Shown here: positions 17,381 through 24,389 of the stretch, one piece after another
How positions within the stretch are numbered: the first letter of the stretch is position 1
Layout: the number at the start of each line of letters is the position of its first letter
Origin: an uncultured Clostridia bacterium
GTDB taxonomy: Bacteria; Bacillota; Clostridia; TANB77; CAG-508
DNA: 50,636 bases
NCBI GenBank assembly: GCA_934129745.1
Contig: CAKOWZ010000014.1
Span: 1-50,636, forward strand
Direction: 5' to 3'
Notes under the pieces: model-generated
Seen by the model: the letters and a program-made list of their open reading frames with translations, nothing else
Databases searched by the model: none
Told to the model about the DNA's origin: nothing
Position numbers and translations under genes: made by a program

Positions 17381-18259
17381 TTATTTTATTAAATAACGAA
17401 GAGAACTAAAATTTGAAGAAACATCTGTAGAAATACCTCCTATTAAATCTCTTATATATGAGTTAGCTTTTGTTAAAGCATATAATGAACCAATACAAAT
17501 TATTTTAGGCATAATCTCTGTTACAGAAAAATTGGTAGAAAAAATAATAAGTAAAATTAATGAAACAAGAGATTGTAATAACAAAAGTGATAAAATACTT
17601 TTAAACCATGATTTAAAAAACCAGGAAGTTGATGAATTTATTAATGTTATAATTGCAAATGGAGTAATTAAAACAAATACTTTTAGTATTACATATCTTA
17701 ATGAATATGTAAATAATAAATTTAATAAATTAATTGATATAAAACTTTTTAGTAATCCATCCATTGAAAAAATATTAAGATTTTCTTGTGATGATACAAT
17801 ATTATTTAATTTTAAAATCAATTCAGAAAAACTTATATTACAATTAAAAATATTTTCTCCAATTTCTCTAATAGATAGTGAAATAAGTGAATTTATATTT
17901 ATCAGTTGTTCCATTAAAAAATAAGATGAGTTTGATAATGCAGCAAAAATAAATAATTTAAATAAAAATTGAAATGGTTGTTCTGTTTGTGATGATGTGT
18001 AATGTGAAAAAGCATATCTAATAATGTAAAATAATGCAAAACCAATTAATAGTGAATTAGAAAGCAGTAGTAATCCAATGGTATTTGATGTACCAAATAT
18101 TGATGATATAAAATTATCATGTAAAATATCTGTATCAATAAAAACAATATCATCTAAAATAGAATATAGATTATTATCTATTGATGAAAAAAGTGATGAT
18201 AGAAGTGTATTTATTGTTGAAATTATTGTTTGAGTAATATTGGTTTGTGTTTCTGACAT
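17381..18259 (-). CDS. VirB6/TrbL-like polytopic membrane protein
   Basis: A 292-aa protein with an N-terminal amphipathic region (about residues 1-60), about six hydrophobic helices (near 60-85, 98-115, 180-200, 203-222, 230-255 and 262-280) and a hydrophilic central loop (about 130-170). It ends 'GGISTDVSSNFSSLRYLIK'. Size, topology and position between a coupling-ATPase/pilin pair and a PrgI-like gene fit the VirB6/TrbL inner-membrane channel component of Gram-positive type IV systems. No signature motif exists that can be read by eye, so the call rests on layout and context. It starts at 18259 behind AAGGAGC. A small hairpin precedes it. Confidence 0.5.
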   Translation of the reverse strand: MSETQTNITQTIISTINTLLSSLFSSIDNNLYSILDDIVFIDTDILHDNFISSIFGTSNTIGLLLLSNSLLIGFALFYIIRYAFSHYTSSQTEQPFQFLFKLFIFAALSNSSYFLMEQLININSLISLSIREIGENIFNCNISFSELILKLNNIVSSQENLNIFSMDGLLKSFISINLLNLLFTYSLRYVILKVFVLITPFAIITLINSSTSWFFKSWFKSILSLLLLQSLVSLILLIIFSTNFSVTEIMPKIICIGSLYALTKANSYIRDLIGGISTDVSSNFSSLRYLIK

Positions 18260-18286
18260 TTTAGTTTTGCTCCTTATATAATATTT

Positions 18287-18310
18287 AGGCTGTTAGAAAA
18301 GGTCCAGCCT
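18287..18310 (-). other. Small intercistronic hairpin in the secretion-like operon
   Basis: AGGCTG (18287-18292) pairs with CAGCCT (18305-18310) in the 76-nt gap between the pilin-like and VirB6-like genes. There is no T tract, so it is more likely an mRNA-processing or stability element than a terminator. Confidence 0.35.
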
Positions 18311-18335
18311 ATAAACCTTGTGATTTTATGTATAA

Positions 18336-18719
18336 TTATTCTGGAACATTTGATAATAAATTTTGTATAGTTGATAAAACCAAATCAATAACCAGAATTA
18401 ATGCATATGAAATAAGAGAAGTACGAATCAATTTTTTTCCAATTCTCATTCTTTCATCATCACCAAAACTGAATTTTTTCATAAACACACCTGAAGCAAC
18501 AGCTACAGCGGCAGCAGGCGTAGAAAGACTTACAAGCCATGATTCGATTTTTTGAAATGCAGAGTTTAATGTTGAAATTAATTTTGGATAAGCACCATAA
18601 GAAATACATAAATTAGAAAGAATAATTGTAAATAATATTATTAAAATTAAAATCGTGTATATTCTGTTTATTAGAATAATTTTATTTTTATGGTTTTGTT
18701 GAGATAATTTTTTATTCAT
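18336..18719 (-). CDS. VirB2/TrbC-like pilin-type small membrane protein
   Basis: A 127-aa protein. A basic N-terminus (about residues 1-20) is followed by a hydrophobic signal-like helix (about 21-42, ending 'CISYGAYP'), an Ala/Val-rich helix ('LSTPAAAVAVASGVFMKKF', about 65-84), a charged turn ('GDDERMRIGKK') and a final helix (about 98-118). Two helices flanking a basic turn with small residues is the shape of VirB2/TrbC conjugative pilins and their Gram-positive relatives. It would form a filament or a membrane-embedded channel part. It is located between the VirD4-like and VirB6-like genes, as expected of a type IV cluster. The start at 18719 has AAAAAGGAT upstream. Confidence 0.55.
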   Translation of the reverse strand: MNKKLSQQNHKNKIILINRIYTILILIILFTIILSNLCISYGAYPKLISTLNSAFQKIESWLVSLSTPAAAVAVASGVFMKKFSFGDDERMRIGKKLIRTSLISYALILVIDLVLSTIQNLLSNVPE

Positions 18720-18844
18720 AGAATCAATCCTTTTTTAGAAATTTGGGTTTTAAAGAAAACCTATAAAACTTAAGTTTAGTAAAAAAATACAATTAATATT
18801 ATAATAATTTACTAATTAAAAATAGATTATTAAAATTAAACAAA

Positions 18845-20659
18845 TTACAAAAACAAATCTTCACTTTCAAAATATGGAATTAATTTTATTTTTTGAGGTG
18901 ATAAAATTGTTTTACCTGTTGATAAAAAAGCCAAACAATTAAATGTATCTAAATTTTGTGTGAAAAAATTAGTATCATAAATAAAATCATGTTGTATAAC
19001 AGAATTAAGGCTTTCTGTTATATTAGAATCTCTTGAATTAAGAGAACCTGTGAAATAATTATAAACAGTTTGTTTTGCATTTTCAGAAACACTTCTAGAT
19101 ACTTTTTCCTTATCTTCCTTTCCAATTTGTTTTTGAGCTTCTTCAATTGTAAAACAATCATCTGTACGAAGCCATATTTTATTAATTAAATTTTGAATTA
19201 TGACTTTTACTGTTGACTCATTATTTAAAGTTTTTAATAATGATGTATAACTTTGTGTTGCAACAATATTAATACATTTAGCTTCTCTGCTTTGTGCAAA
19301 AAAATCTGCATCTGTTGATGTTACATATTCATGATATTCATCTGAGATAAATGCAACAGGTCTTGAAACATTATTTTTAGCTAATCTTGATAATACCTCT
19401 GTTTGAAAATCAAGTTTTAGATATGCAGCTATTATTTTTGAAAGATTTTTATATTCAGAAATGTTCAAATTTAAAACAACTATTTTTCCTTGAGAAATTA
19501 TATCTGAAAGTCCATGAAAATTTTCTTCATTTTTATTAGGATTAAAAGTGTTCATTACATCATAATCAGACACAAAACAATTGGTAATTCTAGTAATTTC
19601 AGACTTCAAAATTGACATTGTCCTTTGATCAAGTTTTAAAAATTCATTTTCAAAAAATGTAATTGCTGTTAATAAATCATAACATTGTTTATCATTAAAT
19701 TTATTTTTAAGAAAATCATTTTTTAGTATCTGAATTTTGGAATAATAGTAATCAGAATCTGTTATTAATTTATGAATTTCATTAAAATTAACATAGTTAT
19801 TATTGTATAATCTACAAATTTTTATTGATTGCTCAAGTATTTGTTCTGCTTTATCTAGCCAATATGATTCAGAATTATTTTCAGAAAACAATAATAATAT
19901 AGTCTTTAGTCTATTTGCTAAAATTGATGGCTTCAAATTTGGTTTATTTAAAGGATTATATTTGTATTTCCCGCCAAGTTCAATGACAATAAGGTCATCT
20001 AATCTATTAAATTGTTTGCAAAATTCGGTAACTTGATAATAATAATTTCCTTTTACATCTAAGATAAGCATTCCTATTTTATTATCTAAAGACGAATTTT
20101 TATAATAAATTAGTTGTTTTGTGAATGGATACATTGCACTACTTGTTTTACCTGAGCCAATAGTTCCTGTTATTAACATATTCTGATATAAGCCACTTTC
20201 TGGAATGAAAATTGGTTCATTTTGTGTGTTTGTGCCTATATAAAGTTGGAGATTATTTTGATTTATCATATTTGATGATTTTTGTATTAGTGAGTTATGA
20301 TTATAGGTATAATTGTGTTTATGATTGTGATTATTGCTATGGTTTTTACCAATTAAAAAAATATCTGTAAACAGCAGGTTAAATATATTGCTTGATTCAA
20401 GTATTTTCTTAAATTTTTGAGATTTTTGCAATTTCGAATAAATTAAATTTGATATAATAATAAGATTAAAAATATTTAAAATTATGAAAATCAATTTAAT
20501 AAAATTCCACATCATAGGTTGTTTTTGGCAGATGTCATATGGATATAATCCATATGGAATAAATACAGATTGTAATTTATAGATTGGATTAAATATGAAA
20601 TATTCAATAATTAAGACTGGTAATATTGTGGTAAATGTAAATATAAGTCTTTTTTTCAT
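18845..20659 (-). CDS. VirD4/TraG-like coupling ATPase
   Basis: A 604-aa protein. Two N-terminal membrane helices (about residues 5-22 and 48-70) precede the cytoplasmic ATPase. Walker A is 'GTIGSGKTSSAMYPF' (about 165-180), 'GMLILDVKGNYYY' follows, the Walker B-like strand is 'RPVAFISDEYHEY', and a downstream 'NIVATQSYTSLLKTL' is the TraG/TraM-recognition region. This is the layout of type IV coupling proteins, which recruit DNA or protein substrates to the channel. The asparagine/histidine-rich linker after the second helix (about 105-125) is unusual. It starts at ATG 20659, only 18 nt after the stop of the 44-aa peptide gene, with CAAAGGAGCAATAC as binding site, so the two are likely translationally linked. 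A VirB4 role is less likely but not excluded. Confidence 0.75.
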   Translation of the reverse strand: MKKRLIFTFTTILPVLIIEYFIFNPIYKLQSVFIPYGLYPYDICQKQPMMWNFIKLIFIILNIFNLIIISNLIYSKLQKSQKFKKILESSNIFNLLFTDIFLIGKNHSNNHNHKHNYTYNHNSLIQKSSNMINQNNLQLYIGTNTQNEPIFIPESGLYQNMLITGTIGSGKTSSAMYPFTKQLIYYKNSSLDNKIGMLILDVKGNYYYQVTEFCKQFNRLDDLIVIELGGKYKYNPLNKPNLKPSILANRLKTILLLFSENNSESYWLDKAEQILEQSIKICRLYNNNYVNFNEIHKLITDSDYYYSKIQILKNDFLKNKFNDKQCYDLLTAITFFENEFLKLDQRTMSILKSEITRITNCFVSDYDVMNTFNPNKNEENFHGLSDIISQGKIVVLNLNISEYKNLSKIIAAYLKLDFQTEVLSRLAKNNVSRPVAFISDEYHEYVTSTDADFFAQSREAKCINIVATQSYTSLLKTLNNESTVKVIIQNLINKIWLRTDDCFTIEEAQKQIGKEDKEKVSRSVSENAKQTVYNYFTGSLNSRDSNITESLNSVIQHDFIYDTNFFTQNLDTFNCLAFLSTGKTILSPQKIKLIPYFESEDLFL

Positions 20660-20677
20660 GTTTGTATTGCTCCTTTG

Positions 20678-20812
20678 TTATAATGTTTTTAATTTTAATT
20701 TTGAGCCTTGCTTGTTATGCAAAATTTTTATATCTATAAATGTATAGATTGAATAAAAACTTATAAAAATATTAATAATAAGTAATATGAAAAATAAGTC
20801 TAATATTTTCAT
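20678..20812 (-). CDS. 44-aa single-helix membrane peptide at the head of the secretion-like operon
   Basis: A short gene read leftward from ATG 20812, giving MKILDLFFILLIINIFISFY, then SIYTFIDIKI, then LHNKQGSKLKLKTL. It has a strong GAAAGGAGGTTTTAC ribosome binding site immediately before the start. One hydrophobic helix (about residues 4-25) is followed by a basic tail (KQGSKLKLK). Its stop is 18 nt upstream of the VirD4-like gene, which it probably precedes in the transcript. Not a family I recognise. It could be a leader peptide for translation coupling or a small subunit that stabilises the ATPase in the membrane. The binding site makes it likely to be translated. Confidence 0.6.
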   Translation of the reverse strand: MKILDLFFILLIINIFISFYSIYTFIDIKILHNKQGSKLKLKTL

Positions 20813-20838
20813 GTAAAACCTCCTTTCATGTTAGTAAT

Positions 20839-20853
20839 TGCAGATATTCTGCA
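20839..20853. promoter_or_regulatory. Palindrome upstream of the secretion-like operon
   Basis: TGCAGATATTCTGCA is a 6-3-6 inverted repeat 27 nt upstream of the 44-aa gene's start. Possible operator; no regulator is encoded nearby. Confidence 0.35.
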
Positions 20854-21006
20854 GTTATGCTTAAAATATTAGGTTTAATAGATGCTCTACATTTTTCTGT
20901 TACAAAAATTTTTTGATTATAAAAGAATTTAAAACTATATACTTTTTTATGTTTATGTGTTAAAATATATGTAATTTCTTGTTAAAGAAAAGGTAGGTGA
21001 ATTACA

Positions 21007-21192
21007 ATGGAAATAACAAAAAACACAAAAATAGGTGAATTATTAGAAGTTGCACCAGAAAAAGCTGAACTTTTATTAGAGGCTGGAATGCATTGTTTAG
21101 GATGCCCTGCATCTCAAGCTGAAACTTTAGAAGAAGCTTGTGAAGTTCATGGTATTAATGTAGATGAATTAGTTGAAAGATTAAATTCATAA
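21007..21192 (+). CDS. DUF1858-domain protein
   Basis: A 61-aa protein, complete, that is essentially one DUF1858 domain: 'TKIGELLEVAPEKAELLLEA' leads to 'GMHCLGCPAS', with the paired cysteines (CLGC), followed by 'TLEEACEVHGINVDELVERL'. The domain is found alone or fused in anaerobes and resembles the N-terminal part of ScdA-type di-iron repair proteins. A redox or metal-related role is suggested by the CxxC but not established. The start at 21007 is preceded by AAAGGTAGGTGAATTACA. It is divergent from the secretion-like operon and upstream of the tRNA cluster. Confidence 0.85.
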   Translation: MEITKNTKIGELLEVAPEKAELLLEAGMHCLGCPASQAETLEEACEVHGINVDELVERLNS

Positions 21193-21253
21193 GATCTAAC
21201 TCATAAGATTAAATTAAATGAGAACAACTAAATGTATTTATAATATAACACAT

Positions 21254-21317
21254 AAAATTGTATTTGTCACGAAAAATCGTTCAACAAGTTTCGACAAACT
21301 TAGACAAATACAATTTT
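21254..21317. repeat. Long perfect inverted repeat upstream of the tRNA cluster
   Basis: AAAATTGTATTTGTC (21254-21268) and GACAAATACAATTTT (21303-21317) are perfect 15-bp arms around a 34-nt loop that contains a smaller TCGTTC/TTTCGA-rich core. There is little T tract in either direction. It could terminate the DUF1858 transcript or be a small mobile palindrome. The rest of the 318-nt gap holds only the tRNA promoter. Confidence 0.65.
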
Positions 21318-21428
21318 GAAGATGTTAATACGAAATTGCAAAACGGTTGATATGACTGGACTTTGGGAAAAATTAAAACAGATATACAAAATAAAAAACA
21401 AAAAAAATAAAAAAGTTTTAAAAAAGTA

Positions 21429-21457
21429 TTGACAAATTACAACAATTATATTAAAAT
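21429..21457 (+). promoter_or_regulatory. Promoter of the tRNA-Lys/Glu/Thr cluster
   Basis: Perfect TTGACA (21429-21434), a 17-nt spacer and TAAAAT (21452-21457), about 55 nt before tRNA-Lys. Confidence 0.7.
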
Positions 21458-21510
21458 AATAACTGCGTTAACCAATACATGTTTAATGCATTGTGCAACA
21501 GCACTAACTT

Positions 21511-21586
21511 GGGTCATTAGCTCAGGTGGTAGAGCACTTGACTTTTAATCAAGTTGTCCGCGGTTCGAATCCGCGATGGCTCACCA
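21511..21586 (+). tRNA. tRNA-Lys(UUU)
   Basis: Acceptor GGGTCAT pairs with ATGGCTC (one G-T), followed by A and CCA. The D arm is TAGCTCAGGTGGTAGAGC, the anticodon loop is CTTTTAA (anticodon TTT) and the T loop is GGTTCGAATCC. CCA is encoded. Confidence 0.95.
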
Positions 21587-21589
21587 AAT

Positions 21590-21618
21590 CTAGGATTTAA
21601 GTTTAACTTAAATCCTAG
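21590..21618 (+). other. Hairpin between tRNA-Lys and tRNA-Glu
   Basis: CTAGGATTTAAGTT and AACTTAAATCCTAG form a perfect 14-bp stem with a single-base gap. It is followed by AAAATTAATTATTT, so it is a weak terminator or an RNA-processing signal. Confidence 0.55.
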
Positions 21619-21677
21619 AAAATTAATTATTTAATATAAATTATTATATATTAAATATACAAGCAAAAAATAAAAAT

Positions 21678-21752
21678 GGCCCGTTGGTCAAGCGGTTAAG
21701 ACATCGCCCTTTCACGGCGGAGACATGGGTTCGATTCCCGTACGGGTCACCA
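21678..21752 (+). tRNA. tRNA-Glu(UUC)
   Basis: Acceptor GGCCCGT pairs with ACGGGTC, followed by A and CCA. The anticodon stem TCGCC/GGCGG encloses loop CTTTCAC (anticodon TTC). The T arm is ATGGGTTCGATTCCCGT. 75 nt with encoded CCA. Confidence 0.95.
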
Positions 21753-21760
21753 ATAATATT

Positions 21761-21837
21761 GCCACTTTAGCTCAGTTGGCCAGAGCACCGCACTTGTAAT
21801 GCGGGGGTCCTCAGTTCGAATCTGAGAAGTGGCTCCA
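21761..21837 (+). tRNA. tRNA-Thr(UGU)
   Basis: Acceptor GCCACTT pairs with AAGTGGC, followed by T and CCA. The anticodon stem CCGCA/TGCGG encloses loop CTTGTAA (anticodon TGT). The T arm is CTCAGTTCGAATCTGAG. 8 nt after tRNA-Glu, so cotranscribed with it. Confidence 0.95.
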
Positions 21838-21845
21838 TTATAAAG

Positions 21846-21884
21846 GTCAGTAGTTTTGATTAAATCTTAATTACTGGCTTTTTT
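21846..21884 (+). terminator. Terminator of the tRNA cluster
   Basis: GTCAGTAGTT (21846-21855) pairs with AATTACTGGC (21869-21878) with G-T wobbles, followed by six Ts. Confidence 0.75.
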
Positions 21885-22027
21885 ATGCAATTTGTGAATT
21901 TTTGTAAATGCATAATAAATGTAACATGGGTTATCTGCATATAAAATGATAAAATATATGCAGATAACGTAAGAAAAAACAAAAAAATATGCAGAAAGAA
22001 GGTTTTAAATAAATTTTGTTGTTTCTC

Positions 22028-22056
22028 TTGATATACATAGGAAAAATCTGTATAAT
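22028..22056 (+). promoter_or_regulatory. Promoter of the SDR reductase gene
   Basis: TTGATA (22028-22033), a 17-nt spacer and perfect TATAAT (22051-22056), about 45 nt before the ATG. Confidence 0.7.
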
Positions 22057-22101
22057 ATTAAAATAAAGAGTATATAAGAAAGTATATCAGGAGGCAAAAT
22101 A

Positions 22102-22836
22102 ATGACTGAAAATAAAGTAATATTAGTAACAGGAGGCTCAAGAGGAATAGGAGAAAATATTGTTAAAGAGTTAGCAAAACAAGGACATAAAGTAATATTA
22201 AATTATAATAAATCTGAAGAAAAGGCAAAAAAAATAAAAAAAGAACTTAAAATTAATAATTATCAGATAGAAATTTTTAAAGCAGATGTAACTAAAAGAG
22301 AAGAAGTTTCAAACATGATTAAATTTTGTATAAAAACATTTGGAAAAATTGATGTTTTAATAAATAATGCAGGTATCTCACAAATAAAAATGTTTACAGA
22401 TATAACAAATGAAGATTGGGAAAATATGATTCAAACAAATTTAACATCATGTTTTTATACTATTCAAGAAGCTTTGAAATATATGATTAATGAAAAAAAT
22501 GGTTGTATAATTAATATATCTTCTATATGGGGAACAATAGGTGGTTCATGCGAAGTTCACTATTCAGCTGCAAAAGCTGGGTTACAAGGAATGACGAAGG
22601 CATTGGCAAAAGAGCTTGGCCCATCTAATATTCGTGTTAATTGTATTGCACCTGGAATTATTGATACTGATATGAATTCTAAGTTAAATGAACAAGATAT
22701 TGAAAATATAAAAGAAGAAATTCCACTTGAAAAAATTGGAAAGCCAGAAAATATAACAAGTTGTGTGAAATGGTTGATAGAAGATGAATATACAACAGGT
22801 CAGACTATTCAAATTAATGGGGGTTGGGCTGTTTAG
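22102..22836 (+). CDS. SDR-family reductase, FabG-like (possibly EF-P 5-aminopentanone reductase)
   Basis: A 244-aa classical short-chain dehydrogenase. The cofactor motif TGGSRGIG is at residues 10-17, followed by 'NNAG' (about 89-92), the catalytic Ser in 'IINISSIWG', and Tyr-x3-Lys as 'YSAAKAG', then 'IRVNCIAPGIIDTDM'. NAD(P)-dependent carbonyl reduction is secure. FabG (fatty acid elongation) is the default label. However, 'SSIWGTIGGSCEVHYSAAK' resembles the Bacillus YmfI group that reduces the 5-aminopentanone modification on elongation factor P, and no other fab gene is adjacent. It starts behind CAGGAGGCAAAATA. A single-gene unit with its own promoter and a strong terminator. Confidence 0.85.
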   Translation: MTENKVILVTGGSRGIGENIVKELAKQGHKVILNYNKSEEKAKKIKKELKINNYQIEIFKADVTKREEVSNMIKFCIKTFGKIDVLINNAGISQIKMFTDITNEDWENMIQTNLTSCFYTIQEALKYMINEKNGCIINISSIWGTIGGSCEVHYSAAKAGLQGMTKALAKELGPSNIRVNCIAPGIIDTDMNSKLNEQDIENIKEEIPLEKIGKPENITSCVKWLIEDEYTTGQTIQINGGWAV

Positions 22837-22937
22837 TGGTATTTGTTTGAAAAATATATTATATGATAAAAAATATATGATATTGATAAAAATATTTGGA
22901 AAATTGGATGAAAAAATATTTGAGAAAATGTTTAGTA

Positions 22938-22987
22938 AAAAATACACTAAATAATAAAAAGTAATTTTTATTATTTAGTGTATTTTT
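22938..22987. terminator. Bidirectional terminator with perfect 23-bp stem and GUAA loop
   Basis: Arms 22938-22960 and 22965-22987 are exact reverse complements, closed by the tetraloop GTAA (a GNRA loop) and flanked by A5 and T5 tracts. It serves the convergent SDR and CBM genes. Confidence 0.9.
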
Positions 22988-23015
22988 GTTAGTGTTTTTT
23001 ATTTAATGAAATTTC

Positions 23016-23951
23016 TTATTTTAAGTTTTCATTATTGTTTTGTATATCTCTTTTATAATTTCCAGAAATTATTTTTGGAAGTTTTTCAAAAAAGTTACAA
23101 ACAGTTTGTTTAATTTTTTTAGTCCAATAATTGAAACCTGTTGGTGCTAAAGCTATAGCTGTTTCATTACAGTTTTTGTTTTCGCCATTAGATTTTAATT
23201 GAGATGGATTAATTGTTGCAACAACTTGTGTATCCCCTGGAACTGTTTTAATTACTGCATAACAATTATTTGCAGGTTGATTTGCAGTTTGGTTTGTTGC
23301 TTGGATTGCTGTTTGACTTGCAGCATTATTTACTATTTGATTTGTAAATTTTGTGTCATTTATCTGTTGACCAGCAACATTTGCAATATCAGCAGGTTGT
23401 GCATTTGTCTCAATTTTTGCAAAAATATTTTTAGTAGAATTTGCTGTAGTAGAACTTTCAGCTGTAATATTTTTTTCTGAAACATTATTTTCAAAAGGAA
23501 TTATAGTATCGAAACTATGTGGTACATCTTCTTTTAATTCCTTAGAAGTACCTGCATTTTTCACATTATTGGCATTTTCAAAATTACCAACATTACCAAA
23601 AGCTTTTTCAAAAAATGAAAAGCTTTCCTTATTTTGACCTTTATTTGTAACTATATTTTTTTCAATATTAAATACATAATTTTTTCCAAAATTATTATCC
23701 CATTCATTATTTTGGTTTTTGAAACAGAAATTTAATGTTTCAGCAGGTAATAATTTTAATTCTGCTTGATAACCTAAATCTGTTTTTGACATTTCAACTT
23801 CATTTACATTATTCCAATTTTCACCATAACCATAATGTAAATAAACTTTTTCATTGTTTCCTTGGTAAAATTTTCCTGTGTAAGAAACTTTTATTTTAGT
23901 ATTTTCAACTAATTTATCAGTATTAAAATAAATATCTTTTACTAATTCCAT
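23016..23951 (-). CDS. Cytoplasmic protein with N-terminal starch-binding-like (CBM25/53-type) domain
   Basis: A 311-aa protein. Residues about 18-98 look like a CBM25/CBM53-type beta-sandwich: 'KIKVSYTGKFYQGNNEKVYL' leads to 'HYGYGENWNNV', ending in the characteristic 'EWDNNFGKNYVFNI'. Aromatic and Asn residues there would contact alpha-glucan. The remainder (about 100-260) is low complexity, rich in Asn, Ala, Thr and Gln; a C-terminal patch (about 265-300) contains 'NYWTKKIKQTVCNFFEKLP'. There is no signal peptide or membrane helix, so it probably acts inside the cell, for example on storage glycogen. It starts at 23951 behind AAAGGGAGAG. No catalytic domain and no glycogen genes are beside it. 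Exact role unknown. Confidence 0.65.
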   Translation of the reverse strand: MELVKDIYFNTDKLVENTKIKVSYTGKFYQGNNEKVYLHYGYGENWNNVNEVEMSKTDLGYQAELKLLPAETLNFCFKNQNNEWDNNFGKNYVFNIEKNIVTNKGQNKESFSFFEKAFGNVGNFENANNVKNAGTSKELKEDVPHSFDTIIPFENNVSEKNITAESSTTANSTKNIFAKIETNAQPADIANVAGQQINDTKFTNQIVNNAASQTAIQATNQTANQPANNCYAVIKTVPGDTQVVATINPSQLKSNGENKNCNETAIALAPTGFNYWTKKIKQTVCNFFEKLPKIISGNYKRDIQNNNENLK

Positions 23952-24349
23952 AAAATCTCTCCCTTTAACTTATCTTTTGATTAACAACATTATATTATTA
24001 ATGTTGTCTTAATTCAAGTATTTTCTACAAAAAAAATTAAAAAGTGATAAAATATATTTTAAGCTAATAAATTGGAGAAAAAACAACTATGTATAGACAG
24101 TGTTTAAAAGATAAAACTTATATTATATTGTCAAATTTTGTAATAATTTGACGTACGATTTTTGTTGCAATTTGCTCAATTATATGTTTTAATAATAACC
24201 ATAAAAATTTGATTTCTATAATTAAATAAATTAAACAAATACATTATTTAAATTTAATGTAAAAAATCTAAAAAATTTATAATTAAAAATTAAATCAAAA
24301 AATTTAAAATCAAAGTGTAAAATTCATTACACAAAAAAATCAAAATTAA
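23952..24349. other. AT-rich intergenic region with one short inverted repeat
   Basis: About 400 nt without a supported gene. The only structure seen is GTCAAATT (24130-24137) with AATTTGAC (24145-24152), an 8-bp inverted repeat around 7 nt. No terminator-like T tract follows, and no RNA family was recognised. Confidence 0.4.
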
Positions 24350-24378
24350 TTGAAAACAACCAACATATATGCTAGAAT
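24350..24378 (+). promoter_or_regulatory. Possible promoter of the Rpn-type gene
   Basis: TTGAAA (24350-24355), a 17-nt spacer and TAGAAT (24373-24378). The AGGAG site (24379-24383) would then fall upstream of the start of transcription, so either the message is leaderless or the true promoter is elsewhere. Confidence 0.35.
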
Positions 24379-24389
24379 AGGAGTGATAA

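Noticed and set aside
17532..17924. 130-codon opening on the plus strand
   Set aside because: Entirely antisense to the VirB6-like gene, no ribosome binding site, and composition mirrors the membrane protein on the other strand.
16804..21837. Integrated conjugative element next to tRNA genes
   Set aside because: No integrase, relaxase, replication gene or tRNA-end direct repeat was found; the cluster is also separated from the tRNAs by a DUF1858 gene.
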